Shown here in pieces: positions 9,144 through 18,533 of a DNA stretch of 45,446 nucleotides; the stretch's first letter is position 1; each line of letters starts with the position of its first letter. The notes under the pieces were generated by a model. The model was given only the letters and a program-made list of their open reading frames with translations. It was not told the DNA's origin and made no database searches. Location of the stretch: the NCBI GenBank assembly GCA_015062385.1, contig SUUT01000012.1:1-45446 (forward strand), given 5' to 3'. A program made the translations under genes and the position numbers. This DNA comes from Alphaproteobacteria bacterium. GTDB taxonomy: Bacteria; Pseudomonadota; Alphaproteobacteria; CAAHEQ01; UBA3637.

Positions 9144-9989
9144 ATGTTATTACCGTTTGCCGGTTTAGCCTGTCCACTTGATAATCAACCGTTATTGTTA
9201 ACAAATAACTCTTATTGTTGTATATCCGGACACTGTTTTGATATATCCAAGTACGGATACGTTAATTTATTACCGGTTCAATTAAAAAAATCAAAACACC
9301 CAGGTGATAATAAAGAAATGGTTTTAGCCCGTCATAAATTTTTATCATCAGGCATGTACAGTCCTGTTGCGGGCACGTTGTGCGAATTAATCAACGATGA
9401 AATTAAAAATAAACACGAATTTTCAATTATTGATGCCGGCTGCGGAGAAGGATATTATACATCAATTATAAAAGATTATATCAAACAACGAATACCGAAA
9501 AAAACAGTGTCCCTGTTTGGATTTGATATATCAAAAGATGCGATACAAACCGCATCCAAGCTACATAAAGAAATCTTATGGGCCGTTGCTACAAACAATA
9601 AGATTCCTGTCCTGAATAATTCTGCCGATATTTTAACAAGTTTATTTGGCTTTCCTGTTTTATCGGAATTTTATAGAATACTAAAACAAAGCGGCTTACT
9701 TGTTATTGCATCAAGTGGAACAAACCATTTAATAGAACTACGACAGAAGATATATACGACCGTCAAGAAAAAAGAAGTATCCCCCATATCTTCCCCTTTT
9801 TTTCATTTAGAAAAAATCGTTTTACTACAAAAAACGCTTCCGATTACACCGGAAAATTTAGACTTACTATTAAAGATGACACCTCATTTTTACAGAATGG
9901 ATAAAGATACCTATACACAATTACAAGAAAAACCCATTGAACAAATAACGGTGGATATTCATTTAACAACTTATCGGGTCAATAAGTAA
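9144..9989 (+). CDS. rlmA: RlmA-like 23S rRNA (guanine-N1)-methyltransferase
   Basis: Transfers a methyl group from S-adenosylmethionine to N1 of a guanine in helix 35 of 23S rRNA (G745 in E. coli). The 281 residues match the family layout: an N-terminal zinc-ribbon-like segment, the GYVNLLPVQ and HPGDNKEMVLAR motifs, and the SAM-binding motif IIDAGCGEGYYT at 95-106. In the ribbon the first CxxC pair reads CPLD, so Asp13 replaces the second Cys; Cys26 and His30 are present. Zinc binding may be altered. The ribosome site is weak and the gene sits 12 bases after the unknown gene at 8190. Confidence 0.85.
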   Translation: MLLPFAGLACPLDNQPLLLTNNSYCCISGHCFDISKYGYVNLLPVQLKKSKHPGDNKEMVLARHKFLSSGMYSPVAGTLCELINDEIKNKHEFSIIDAGCGEGYYTSIIKDYIKQRIPKKTVSLFGFDISKDAIQTASKLHKEILWAVATNNKIPVLNNSADILTSLFGFPVLSEFYRILKQSGLLVIASSGTNHLIELRQKIYTTVKKKEVSPISSPFFHLEKIVLLQKTLPITPENLDLLLKMTPHFYRMDKDTYTQLQEKPIEQITVDIHLTTYRVNK

Positions 9990-10880
9990 TTTGAAAAATT
10001 ATTTATTACATAGATTCCTTGCTCACATAAAAAATATCATTTTGCTTCAACTACAGTTATTTCTACAAATCCTCTGCCCAAGTTGATTTGGCATTAAACA
10101 TTGTTAATGTGATATTCTCTTCATCATAAAAACAATAAACATCACAACAATACCCAAAAACACCTATATTTTCCATTCTTCACAAATTCTTCATTCAAAT
10201 AAACATTTATCCGTCAACATTATATACTAAACGGTTTGAACTTTATGCATGATCCAAAAACTTCGCAAACTTTACCAAAAGGGGAATTATCTACTCTTGC
10301 AAAGTCATCCTATTGAATACAACAAATCCTATACTTTATTAAAACGGAAAAAGTTATGTATCAACAATCTATACCCCGCTCCTGTTTATACAAGGAGTCT
10401 TCTTTACGTCAAGATTCTCTCAGTCCTCGATATAGTGTTTTATCACAGTCGCACTCACACCTATTGTACGGACCAAATAATCGTCAGCCCCCTCCCTTTC
10501 AGTATCAACATAATATTCTTTAAGAAAGAGCTATATTTTTTCTTAATCTTTAACCGCATTTGATTTTGTAAGATGCACAACACTACCACATCCATTTTAG
10601 GAAATAAACTTACCTATAAATATATATACTCACTATCGTGACGTTACTCTAATACCTCAACTTGGGAGCAATATTTCTATACTTCCATTACTTTTTTCTT
10701 TAAAAAAAACCATATATTCCGGAATTAAAAATTTCTTCCAACATTCATCATTATCACAATACGATAACGACACAGATAAACACAATTACCTTTTTATCCT
10801 TATTCTACATCTTCCATATTTCTTTTATAGCACCTTGATTGTGGATTGCATCCATTCAACACATAACATCCAATACTATA
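9990..10880 (-). pseudogene. Decayed gene remnant(s) downstream of virB11
   Basis: No intact gene is present in these roughly 890 bases. On the minus strand protein-like pieces appear in all three frames in order: NDECWKKFLIPEYMVFFKEK near 10700-10760, then VYLNEEFVKNGKY near 10200. DEENITLTMFNAKSTWAED follows within an open stretch from 10176 to 10063. GFVEITVVEAK follows from 10072, then a UGA and YFLCEQGIYVINNFSNYLL. The breaks are frameshifts and UGA/UAG/UAA codons, several of them where Trp or Gln would fit. This looks like one or two old genes broken by several mutations. The former function is not recognisable. A 104-codon plus-strand ORF at 10249-10563 is probably antisense noise. Confidence 0.5.
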
Positions 10881-10886
10881 AACATC

Positions 10887-11876
10887 TTATGTCACTTCTG
10901 TGACTGCCCGAATATTGCCATCTCGATTAATTTGAACGACCCGTAATTTTTCTTTCATTTCACGGTATGTTTTTTCTCGGTCTGTTGTAGGATATGTATG
11001 CAATATACGACCAATAAATGCCTTATACGCAGCTTCCGGACTTTCTGCGTGAATGGTTGCAAAACAGTTATCATGTCCTGACCCCATTAACTCCCATAAA
11101 GCACCGGCATTAGAAGTAGAGATTTCCCCGCCGATAATTGCATCCGGAGTAAATCGCACAGCCAAGTCAATTACTCGCTTATAATCAAATTTATTGGTTA
11201 ATTCCGTACGGGGTAAGACAATATGAACCCTGTTTTTATGCGGAACAATTAATTCTCGTGTATCTTCAATGGTTAAAATACGTTTATGCGAATCAAGCAA
11301 TTTAATTAAGTTATTTAAAAATGTTGTTTTACCGGTTGCGGTTGCCCCGCTGACCAAAACGTGATCTCCTCGCTTAATAGACAACAATAATCGTTCATAT
11401 GGATCATCCGGATCCTCAACTTGTTTTAAACGGTTTAACGGCCTTAATCGAGCATCCTTGTTTAATCCGAAATCACTCATTGTGATAGATAAGTCTTCTC
11501 GATAAACACGAATAGCCAATGCAATCCCACCAGTTAAGTCATTATTATCATACATCACATTTCGTCCGGAGATTCCGGTAAAACGATGTCCTCCGGGTAA
11601 AGTTGCATACACAACAGGAGTCCCTTGTTCCGGATCAAACGCATAATCGTATGAATTAGCAATAATATATAGGATATTATTTAAATATTCTCTTGTTAAT
11701 TTGGGATCTTCATAATAATGCCAAGGATAAGTATGTTTACCCCGCAAACGCAACCAAATCCCCCCAGGAGAATCTACGGCAACTTCTTCTACATTATCCT
11801 GATTATACCAATAGGAAAGCGGGCGAAGAGCTGATTCCAACACTCGATATGTATCTGCAATTGATAATTCACCCAT
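10887..11876 (-). CDS. virB11: VirB11-family secretion ATPase
   Basis: Hexameric cytoplasmic ATPase that powers pilus assembly and substrate transfer in type IV secretion. The 329 residues include the N-terminal domain typical of VirB11 (VEEVAVDSPGGIWLRLRG, ATLPGGHRFT) and Walker A GATATGKT at 177-184. An acidic Asp box (TIEDTRELI), Walker B AIIGGE ending at Glu251 and the His box GHDNCFATIHAES follow. The length is close to VirB11 and shorter than DotB. AGGGGGG lies 5-10 bases before the ATG. It is the last intact gene of the operon, 25 bases after virB10, as in classical virB operons. Confidence 0.88.
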   Translation of the reverse strand: MGELSIADTYRVLESALRPLSYWYNQDNVEEVAVDSPGGIWLRLRGKHTYPWHYYEDPKLTREYLNNILYIIANSYDYAFDPEQGTPVVYATLPGGHRFTGISGRNVMYDNNDLTGGIALAIRVYREDLSITMSDFGLNKDARLRPLNRLKQVEDPDDPYERLLLSIKRGDHVLVSGATATGKTTFLNNLIKLLDSHKRILTIEDTRELIVPHKNRVHIVLPRTELTNKFDYKRVIDLAVRFTPDAIIGGEISTSNAGALWELMGSGHDNCFATIHAESPEAAYKAFIGRILHTYPTTDREKTYREMKEKLRVVQINRDGNIRAVTEVT

Positions 11877-11901
11877 TCATTCCCCCCTTTCCTATTTTCC
11901 T

Positions 11902-14900
11902 TTAAAACAACCGTCCTGATGAACCTGTTTTCGGCAATACCGGAGTGACAGTTCTTTCTGACAAAGGAACTTGCTCTGTCGTTTTTGACTTCGAACCATC
12001 ATAAACAGGTGTATTTTCCGATGATGTATTCACGGCTTTATATGAATCATTCGGTTGATAATAATTCGGCATTTCTTCTTCATCTTTTTTATCTTCCTCA
12101 TCTTCCTTTGAGGAGTTAGCTGAATCATCTTCATCTTCTTCATTATCATCATTGCCGGTTCGTTTATCAATCCATGAATTCGTATCCGGCGTCTGAGCCT
12201 GAGACATATCCATATAATCACTGGAAGATGCATATTCTTCAATATCATCATCTTCAGAACGCAACCACAAATCCTCATTAGAGAAGATTGTCACCCGTGT
12301 TCCCGATGGCACAAACACAACATTCGGAACCTGCGTCGATTCATCAATTAAATTTTGGAAAATACGATCCATTGCATTGATGAAATTTTCACGGGCATCA
12401 GATACGGCCTCTGATTTAGAGGATTGAGTGGTTGTACCGTCACTTGCATTTGTTGTATAATCATCATTTGCTGCCATCATATACGAAACTGCAGAAGTGA
12501 CAACAGATGTCATAATCGGTTTACCATATTTATTAATTAACTGATCATCCAAATAAGCCGCAACCCCACCACGACCCTGAGCATCACCTGATGTTGCTTG
12601 GAAGCTAAACGCCCCACCATCCGGACGGATTAGGCGTTCCCATGTAATTTCCATTTTTGCAACACGAGAATTTCCGTTTTCAGCAGACAATTTACCAATG
12701 ACACGACTACCCGCCGGAATAATAATATTCCGCCCTTGTTCGGCATAAATATGCCGTTCAACAATAGCCGTTACAGGTACATCTGTAAACCGTGAATCAA
12801 TAGAACGCACAATTACTGCCGGAATGGCTTTATCCCGCAAAATCATCCGAGACATATCGACCGGCCATGAAGAAACGGAACGACCGATATCTTTCCAGTT
12901 TTTGTCTTTTTTCTGACGGCTCATTGCTTTAACATGAGCATTTGCCATAATTTTACCCCGTTCAGAAATACCGGCCTTCATGCTTTCCCGTTTTTTGGTT
13001 AATAAATTTTTCATTTGTTGAATCTGTTCAGGTGTCACAACTTGCTTTGGTGCAAGATTCGGACGAGAACGTCCTGTTGAATCCCCACTTGCCGTCAACG
13101 GACGATTATCCAATGTGTAAGGTCTGCCATCATCCCCCATATACCCTTCAATTACACCTTCCGGTGAAATAATGGAACCGGATTCAGACACCGTATACTT
13201 TTTATTACCGATAAAAATAGAGCGACCCGCAACACCGGATGTTTCAGATGTCGCACTTGCATCATCCATAGAATCAGTTGTTCTGATACCACATTTATCC
13301 AACCGCACATTTGTTCCGGTAACACGACCCAATTCATTACCGTCTTTATCTAAAATTGTGCCATTACCTAAAATACGGGCAAAAACCTCTCCATTTAAAT
13401 CAACTACATTACCATTTGCTAAAATAGAACCGATTTTATCGCCATAACTATTGATAACATCACAACCATCCACAATGCCGATTGTGTTTCCATTTTTGTC
13501 TTTTAATAATGTTAAATCCGTTAATTCTTTTCCATTTGAAGAAAATTTACCGTCTTCATACTCTCCGATTGGATTTCCGTTCCCATCTGTCACACGACCA
13601 TCCGGATGAACTTGGAACATAACTTCTCCCGTTTTAGGATCACGAACTTTCCCTTCCGAATTCATTGTCCCAATGATGTTTCCTTTATCATCATAAAGAA
13701 TTTCTTCATCACGAGAAACCATATGTCCGATAACGTTTCCTTCCAAATCAACCGCCGTTCCGTCTGCTAAAATTTTACCGATAACTTCGCCTTTTTCATT
13801 CACAATAGAGCCATCAGCTTTTACACGACCAAGCGGTTTACCATCTTTTCCTAAAATAAGTCCTCGTTCAATAACACGCCCGATAATATTGCCGTTATTA
13901 TCAACAACAGAACCATCATTACGGGCACATCCCATTGTTACACCAGATGGATCTACAACTGTTGAATCCGGCATTGTCCGTCCTAAATAATCACCATTTT
14001 GAGCGACAACAATACCATTACGTGTCACTCTACCGATTGTATTTCCTGCGGAATTAACAACCCACTTATCCGGACGCACTCGCCCGACAACCGTTCCTTT
14101 CGCATCTACAACCTGACCATTATATGCCGACATACCAACAAATTTACAATCATTTGTAATCGTGCGTTGCGGAATAAGCAAGCCTAAAATTTCAAATTGA
14201 GCCCCTTTAACCGTTTCATTAACAGCAATGGTTCCTTTCGTTTCCCCAGTCGGAGAAATAATTTTTCCATTACCAGCCAAAGCCCCTAAAATATCACCTT
14301 TTTGACCAATTGCTGGCAAAAACGGTAAAATAGCCCCTACTAACGGTTCATCTTTACCTAAAATCGTTCCATCATCTAAAATACGGAATATTTTTTGACC
14401 GGAAGAATCCACAACATCTCCGTTTAATGTTGTCGTTCCCAAAATTTTGCCCCGATAACTAAACGGCATACCCTGATAAACCGTAGAACCAATATACGGC
14501 ATTGTATTAAACAATTCTCTATCAGAAACAGAAATAACCGACCCGTCACTCAATACACGACCGGCAATTAAATCGCCTTTATCCAAAACAATACCGTCTG
14601 ATGAAATCGTTCCGATAACAGCAGCATCATCATTAACAGCGACACCGCTTTGTAAAGCTCCACCCGCCCAAATATTTCCTTCGGTAATTGCCATACCGAA
14701 TGTTGATTGAATAGCCGCTGTTTTTCCGTTTTTATCGACGACTAAATTATTACCGGCAGTTTTTCCGAGAACAACACCAGACTTATTAACAAACGTTGTT
14801 GCCGGCATAACGCTACCAATAATTTTACCGTTAATGTCATAAACAGCACCAGTTCCACTAACACGACCAGCCGGCTTTGTTTTAAATGAAACTTCTCCGT

Positions 14901-17900
14901 CAATATATGTCTGCCCCAAACTTGTTAATGTATTTGTGTATGGCATCCCCAAAGTTGTTTCGTGTGCAACAATCTGACCCGTTAAACCAACCACATATTT
15001 ATTCATTAACAAATTGCCAATATTTTTATGGGTGTTAATACTGATTGTTTCACCATTTAACTGTGCCATACCAGATGTTTTGCCTAATAAATTATTACTG
15101 ACAAACGGAATATCCGACAATAAACGACCGATAACAACGTCATCTTGTACAACTAAATCCGTTCCCCGAATTTTACCTTTCGGCTGGTCGTTCAATGTAA
15201 CAATATTCCCGTCTTTTCCGATTAAACCAACTGTCCGTCCATCATTGTCAAATGCGGCAGCATCAAACGGAATATACGTTCCGATAATCGTTCCTTTACC
15301 ATTCACAATCCGATTATCAAACAAAACGGTTCCAACAGATTCTTTTTGTGTACCGATAGAACCATCTGTACGTGTCCATCCCAAAAAGCCATTTTCATTG
15401 CTAATTCCGATTCCTATTCGTAAAACACGCCCAATGATTTTATCATCCATAGATTGGATATAACCCGCTGGTGTTGACGACCCTAAAAATTTATCTTTTT
15501 GCAATAATTTATTATTAACAGCCATAACCGACACAAAAGAACCTTTTGTATCGATAACAATTCCCGTTGGTATCATTGCCCCCAATAATTTATTGGATTT
15601 ATCAAATGCCAACCCATTTGGCGAAACAACTCCAATCGGTCTGTTTACCTTGTTTTTCAAACTACCGTCAAAACTCATCCAACCGACAACCTGATTTTGA
15701 TTATCCATATAGACGGCAAAAGGAACTAATTTTGCAACAACACCACCATCAGTTGTTGCAACAATACCAAATGGTGTCGTGTTTCCAATATATTCTCCCC
15801 GCTGACCGGTTATTTTTCCATCCGGAGCCATATAGCCGACAAGACCATTTACATCCATAGCCAATGCCATACGTGGCAAAACACCACCTAAAATTTTGCC
15901 ATTACTTGAAATAACAATACCATTACCTAAAACCAATCCGATTTTAGTACCGCTACGAGAAAAAACATCTCCATTTGAAATTGCGACACCAACTTCTTTT
16001 CCCGTTAATGAAACAACTCTACCTTCCGGAACTTTAAAAGCGATAATATTTCCCTCTTTGTCAATAACAGTTCCATCTCCCCGTATTGCACCGATAAGTG
16101 TATCATCAGCATTCTTCAACGTTCCGTCAACTTTCATCCGGCCTAAAAATTTACCTGTTGAATCGATAAATCCGGATTTGTCGGCAATTAGCCCACCGAC
16201 AATTTCCCCTGTTTCACCACTAACAACCGTCAAATTAGGCAAAACTTTACCAAACCGTTCACCACTTTGATTAACCGCATATCCGATTTTAGAGGAATAA
16301 CGCCCCAAAATTAAACCATCCGGAGAAAAAATAACCCCATCAGGCGGAATAAAACCGATATATTTTCCGTCTAAATCGACAATAACATTATTGGCATTAA
16401 CCGTACCAATTTTATTGCCGGATGCATCATAAATATCATTTCCAATACGTGTCCACCCCCGTGGATTTCCGTTTTCATCCGTAACAGTTCCGCCTGTTTC
16501 CTGTCCGGAAGATAACAATTCTCCGGAAAGGCTGGTAATTGAACCATCTGCATTGATACATCCGATAATTTTTCCGGTTAAATCCATCACTTTTCCGTCA
16601 AAACGAATCCGTCCCAACACAGAACCATCATTTTTATATACAACTCCTTTTTTAGCAACTGCCCCGATGACTTCATTTTTTTGATTAACAATCGTTTTTT
16701 CCGGGGTCATACATCCGACAAATTGATTTGTCAAATCATTGACTTTACCATCAATATTAACCAATCCCAGCAAACGGCAACCGTTAGCAACTGCAGCAGC
16801 CCGTGTAACAACGATTCCGATGATTTTGTTATCTGCATCTTTGACAAACCCATCCGGCATCACCTTCCCAACAGATTTCATATCAATATTGAAAACTTCA
16901 CCAGTCGGAAAAACAGTCCCGATTGTAGCACAACCATAACCGATAGCATGCCCTTTTAATAAAACTGCTCCTATCAGTTTCTTTCCTGTTGAAATAGAAC
17001 CATCCGGATTAATACAACCGATAACTTTTCCTTTTCCGCTAACGGCTTTACCTTCCGAATTGACAAAACCGACAACCGTACCTTTTTCATTGATAACAAC
17101 ACCTTGTGAAATAACTGAACCGATTTCTTCATTTGATGTATTAACAACTGTTCCGTCAATCAAGGCTTTTGCAATAACTTGCTCATAAGCATCCTGAACA
17201 TCTCCATTTAACAGAACACGACCGATTGACTGACAACCAACCCCTACTGCAACACCTTGCGGAATTGTTGCCCCAATTAATTCGCCTTGTTGATTAATGG
17301 CAAATCCTGCTTGCGTAACTGTTGCTATTGTTTCATTTTTAGCATTAATAATCGTTCCATCCGGAATAATACCACCAATAACTTTACCGGAGAAATCGGC
17401 AATTAATCCCCATGGACGAACATAACCGATTAACTTCCCGTCCGAATTCACAACCTGTTGATCAACACGTACTTTTCCGATAACGGCATTTGTTGCATCA
17501 ATAACTGTACCGTCTTTCGTCATTTTACCAAAAACCTTACCTGTTGTATCCATAACAGACAAGACCGGAACCCCTGCTCCCAATACGGTTAATTTTGAAT
17601 CAACGATTGTTTTATCCCCTAATACCTTTCCTAATGTTTCCCCGTTAGTATTAATAACTTCATTAACATTATTAATGGTTCCCATTATTTCGTTATTCAT
17701 ATTCAAGGCAATGTATTCAGGCGTTGCAATACCGACAATATTACCATCTTCATCAATGAAAATACCATTTACTTCTTTAACCCGTTTTCCATTAATAGTT
17801 ATATATCCATCTTCATCAATCGGATACAATTTGCCATCCAAACCCATCGCCATACGTGGTTCAGCTGCTTCCTGTTTTCTAATATCTTCACAAATCACAC

Positions 17901-18474
17901 AATCTTTGGAATCAGTTGATTGTCCTTTTACCAAAATCGGAGTTGTTTTTGTACTCAAACTAGATGCAGATGTTTCTTTCCATGTAATTGTTAACGTATT
18001 TTGCAACTGTTGTAATGCAACAGGATTCCATAAAACTTTAATAATACATTTTTGCCCCGCCGCCATTGGAACGGTCGGATCACATGTTGTTTCTATCGTA
18101 AAGCCATCCGCCTGTTGTTGTGCAAATTCTGCACCGATGTAATTAATAGAGGTATTTTGTGCTGTTAATGTTAAAATAGCTTCTGCTTTTGAACCAATCA
18201 CAACACTGTCCATGCTGATTTGTGAGGGTTCAACCTTTAATTCAGCCGTTCCATATGTACTCAATTCCGAGGTAGATGTGGTTTTATCCAATGAAGTTAA
18301 CGACTCGTTTGTATATGACAACGGTTGTTGTTCTTCAACAACTTGTTCCTTTTTTGATGTCAACATAAGAGCAATTAAAAAAACAAATATAAAAATAATG
18401 CCACCAAACAACAACTTCCGATTACTGTTTTTAATGTATTGTTCTGATGAACTTTGTCCTCTGTTTCCTTGCAT
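11902..18474 (-). CDS. virB10: Giant VirB10/TrbI-family protein with a long repeat region
   Basis: VirB10 spans inner membrane, periplasm and outer-membrane core of type IV secretion systems. At 2190 residues this one is about five times the usual length. A short cytoplasmic N-terminus leads to one membrane helix (20-40). An Ig-like segment follows (about 75-190), and then roughly 1500 residues of a 17-residue repeat of the form xIGxVxxDGxVxDxxGx. The VirB10/TrbI domain starts near 1876 and includes IIIPAGSRVIGKL, MEITWERLIRPDG and GRGGVAAYLDDQLINKYG. A Glu/Asp-rich tail ends the protein. The place between virB9 and virB11 supports the call. The architecture recalls CagY of Helicobacter, another giant repeat-bearing VirB10, although the repeats differ. 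Confidence 0.88.
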   Translation of the reverse strand: MQGNRGQSSSEQYIKNSNRKLLFGGIIFIFVFLIALMLTSKKEQVVEEQQPLSYTNESLTSLDKTTSTSELSTYGTAELKVEPSQISMDSVVIGSKAEAILTLTAQNTSINYIGAEFAQQQADGFTIETTCDPTVPMAAGQKCIIKVLWNPVALQQLQNTLTITWKETSASSLSTKTTPILVKGQSTDSKDCVICEDIRKQEAAEPRMAMGLDGKLYPIDEDGYITINGKRVKEVNGIFIDEDGNIVGIATPEYIALNMNNEIMGTINNVNEVINTNGETLGKVLGDKTIVDSKLTVLGAGVPVLSVMDTTGKVFGKMTKDGTVIDATNAVIGKVRVDQQVVNSDGKLIGYVRPWGLIADFSGKVIGGIIPDGTIINAKNETIATVTQAGFAINQQGELIGATIPQGVAVGVGCQSIGRVLLNGDVQDAYEQVIAKALIDGTVVNTSNEEIGSVISQGVVINEKGTVVGFVNSEGKAVSGKGKVIGCINPDGSISTGKKLIGAVLLKGHAIGYGCATIGTVFPTGEVFNIDMKSVGKVMPDGFVKDADNKIIGIVVTRAAAVANGCRLLGLVNIDGKVNDLTNQFVGCMTPEKTIVNQKNEVIGAVAKKGVVYKNDGSVLGRIRFDGKVMDLTGKIIGCINADGSITSLSGELLSSGQETGGTVTDENGNPRGWTRIGNDIYDASGNKIGTVNANNVIVDLDGKYIGFIPPDGVIFSPDGLILGRYSSKIGYAVNQSGERFGKVLPNLTVVSGETGEIVGGLIADKSGFIDSTGKFLGRMKVDGTLKNADDTLIGAIRGDGTVIDKEGNIIAFKVPEGRVVSLTGKEVGVAISNGDVFSRSGTKIGLVLGNGIVISSNGKILGGVLPRMALAMDVNGLVGYMAPDGKITGQRGEYIGNTTPFGIVATTDGGVVAKLVPFAVYMDNQNQVVGWMSFDGSLKNKVNRPIGVVSPNGLAFDKSNKLLGAMIPTGIVIDTKGSFVSVMAVNNKLLQKDKFLGSSTPAGYIQSMDDKIIGRVLRIGIGISNENGFLGWTRTDGSIGTQKESVGTVLFDNRIVNGKGTIIGTYIPFDAAAFDNDGRTVGLIGKDGNIVTLNDQPKGKIRGTDLVVQDDVVIGRLLSDIPFVSNNLLGKTSGMAQLNGETISINTHKNIGNLLMNKYVVGLTGQIVAHETTLGMPYTNTLTSLGQTYIDGEVSFKTKPAGRVSGTGAVYDINGKIIGSVMPATTFVNKSGVVLGKTAGNNLVVDKNGKTAAIQSTFGMAITEGNIWAGGALQSGVAVNDDAAVIGTISSDGIVLDKGDLIAGRVLSDGSVISVSDRELFNTMPYIGSTVYQGMPFSYRGKILGTTTLNGDVVDSSGQKIFRILDDGTILGKDEPLVGAILPFLPAIGQKGDILGALAGNGKIISPTGETKGTIAVNETVKGAQFEILGLLIPQRTITNDCKFVGMSAYNGQVVDAKGTVVGRVRPDKWVVNSAGNTIGRVTRNGIVVAQNGDYLGRTMPDSTVVDPSGVTMGCARNDGSVVDNNGNIIGRVIERGLILGKDGKPLGRVKADGSIVNEKGEVIGKILADGTAVDLEGNVIGHMVSRDEEILYDDKGNIIGTMNSEGKVRDPKTGEVMFQVHPDGRVTDGNGNPIGEYEDGKFSSNGKELTDLTLLKDKNGNTIGIVDGCDVINSYGDKIGSILANGNVVDLNGEVFARILGNGTILDKDGNELGRVTGTNVRLDKCGIRTTDSMDDASATSETSGVAGRSIFIGNKKYTVSESGSIISPEGVIEGYMGDDGRPYTLDNRPLTASGDSTGRSRPNLAPKQVVTPEQIQQMKNLLTKKRESMKAGISERGKIMANAHVKAMSRQKKDKNWKDIGRSVSSWPVDMSRMILRDKAIPAVIVRSIDSRFTDVPVTAIVERHIYAEQGRNIIIPAGSRVIGKLSAENGNSRVAKMEITWERLIRPDGGAFSFQATSGDAQGRGGVAAYLDDQLINKYGKPIMTSVVTSAVSYMMAANDDYTTNASDGTTTQSSKSEAVSDARENFINAMDRIFQNLIDESTQVPNVVFVPSGTRVTIFSNEDLWLRSEDDDIEEYASSSDYMDMSQAQTPDTNSWIDKRTGNDDNEEDEDDSANSSKEDEEDKKDEEEMPNYYQPNDSYKAVNTSSENTPVYDGSKSKTTEQVPLSERTVTPVLPKTGSSGRLF
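13260..17830 (-). repeat. Tandem 51-bp (17-residue) repeats inside virB10
   Basis: The repeat register is visible in consecutive units such as VIGKVRVDQQVVNSDGK, LIGYVRPWGLIADFSGK and VIGGIIPDGTIINAKNE, each exactly 17 residues. Across this span about 90 units fit, a few shortened or lengthened by one or more residues. Conserved features are Ile-Gly at positions 2-3, a small turn (often DG) in the middle and a second Gly near the end. Scattered units carry a Cys before the next IG (GVGCQSIG, GYGCATIG, NGCRLLG). The pattern suggests a beta-solenoid-like rod. Units are diverged, not identical. Confidence 0.85.
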
Positions 18475-18533
18475 TGGGTATCCTACTTTACAAAAATGAA
18501 CACAAATTAACGATTAAGGTAAAGGTACAATCC

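Noticed and set aside
10249-10563. 104-codon plus-strand ORF between rlmA and virB11
   Set aside because: No ribosome site, an odd composition, and it lies antisense to the protein-like remnants on the minus strand.
13172-17159. Many 60-155-codon ORFs antisense or out of frame within virB10
   Set aside because: They are shadows of the 51-bp repeat structure and lack ribosome sites.
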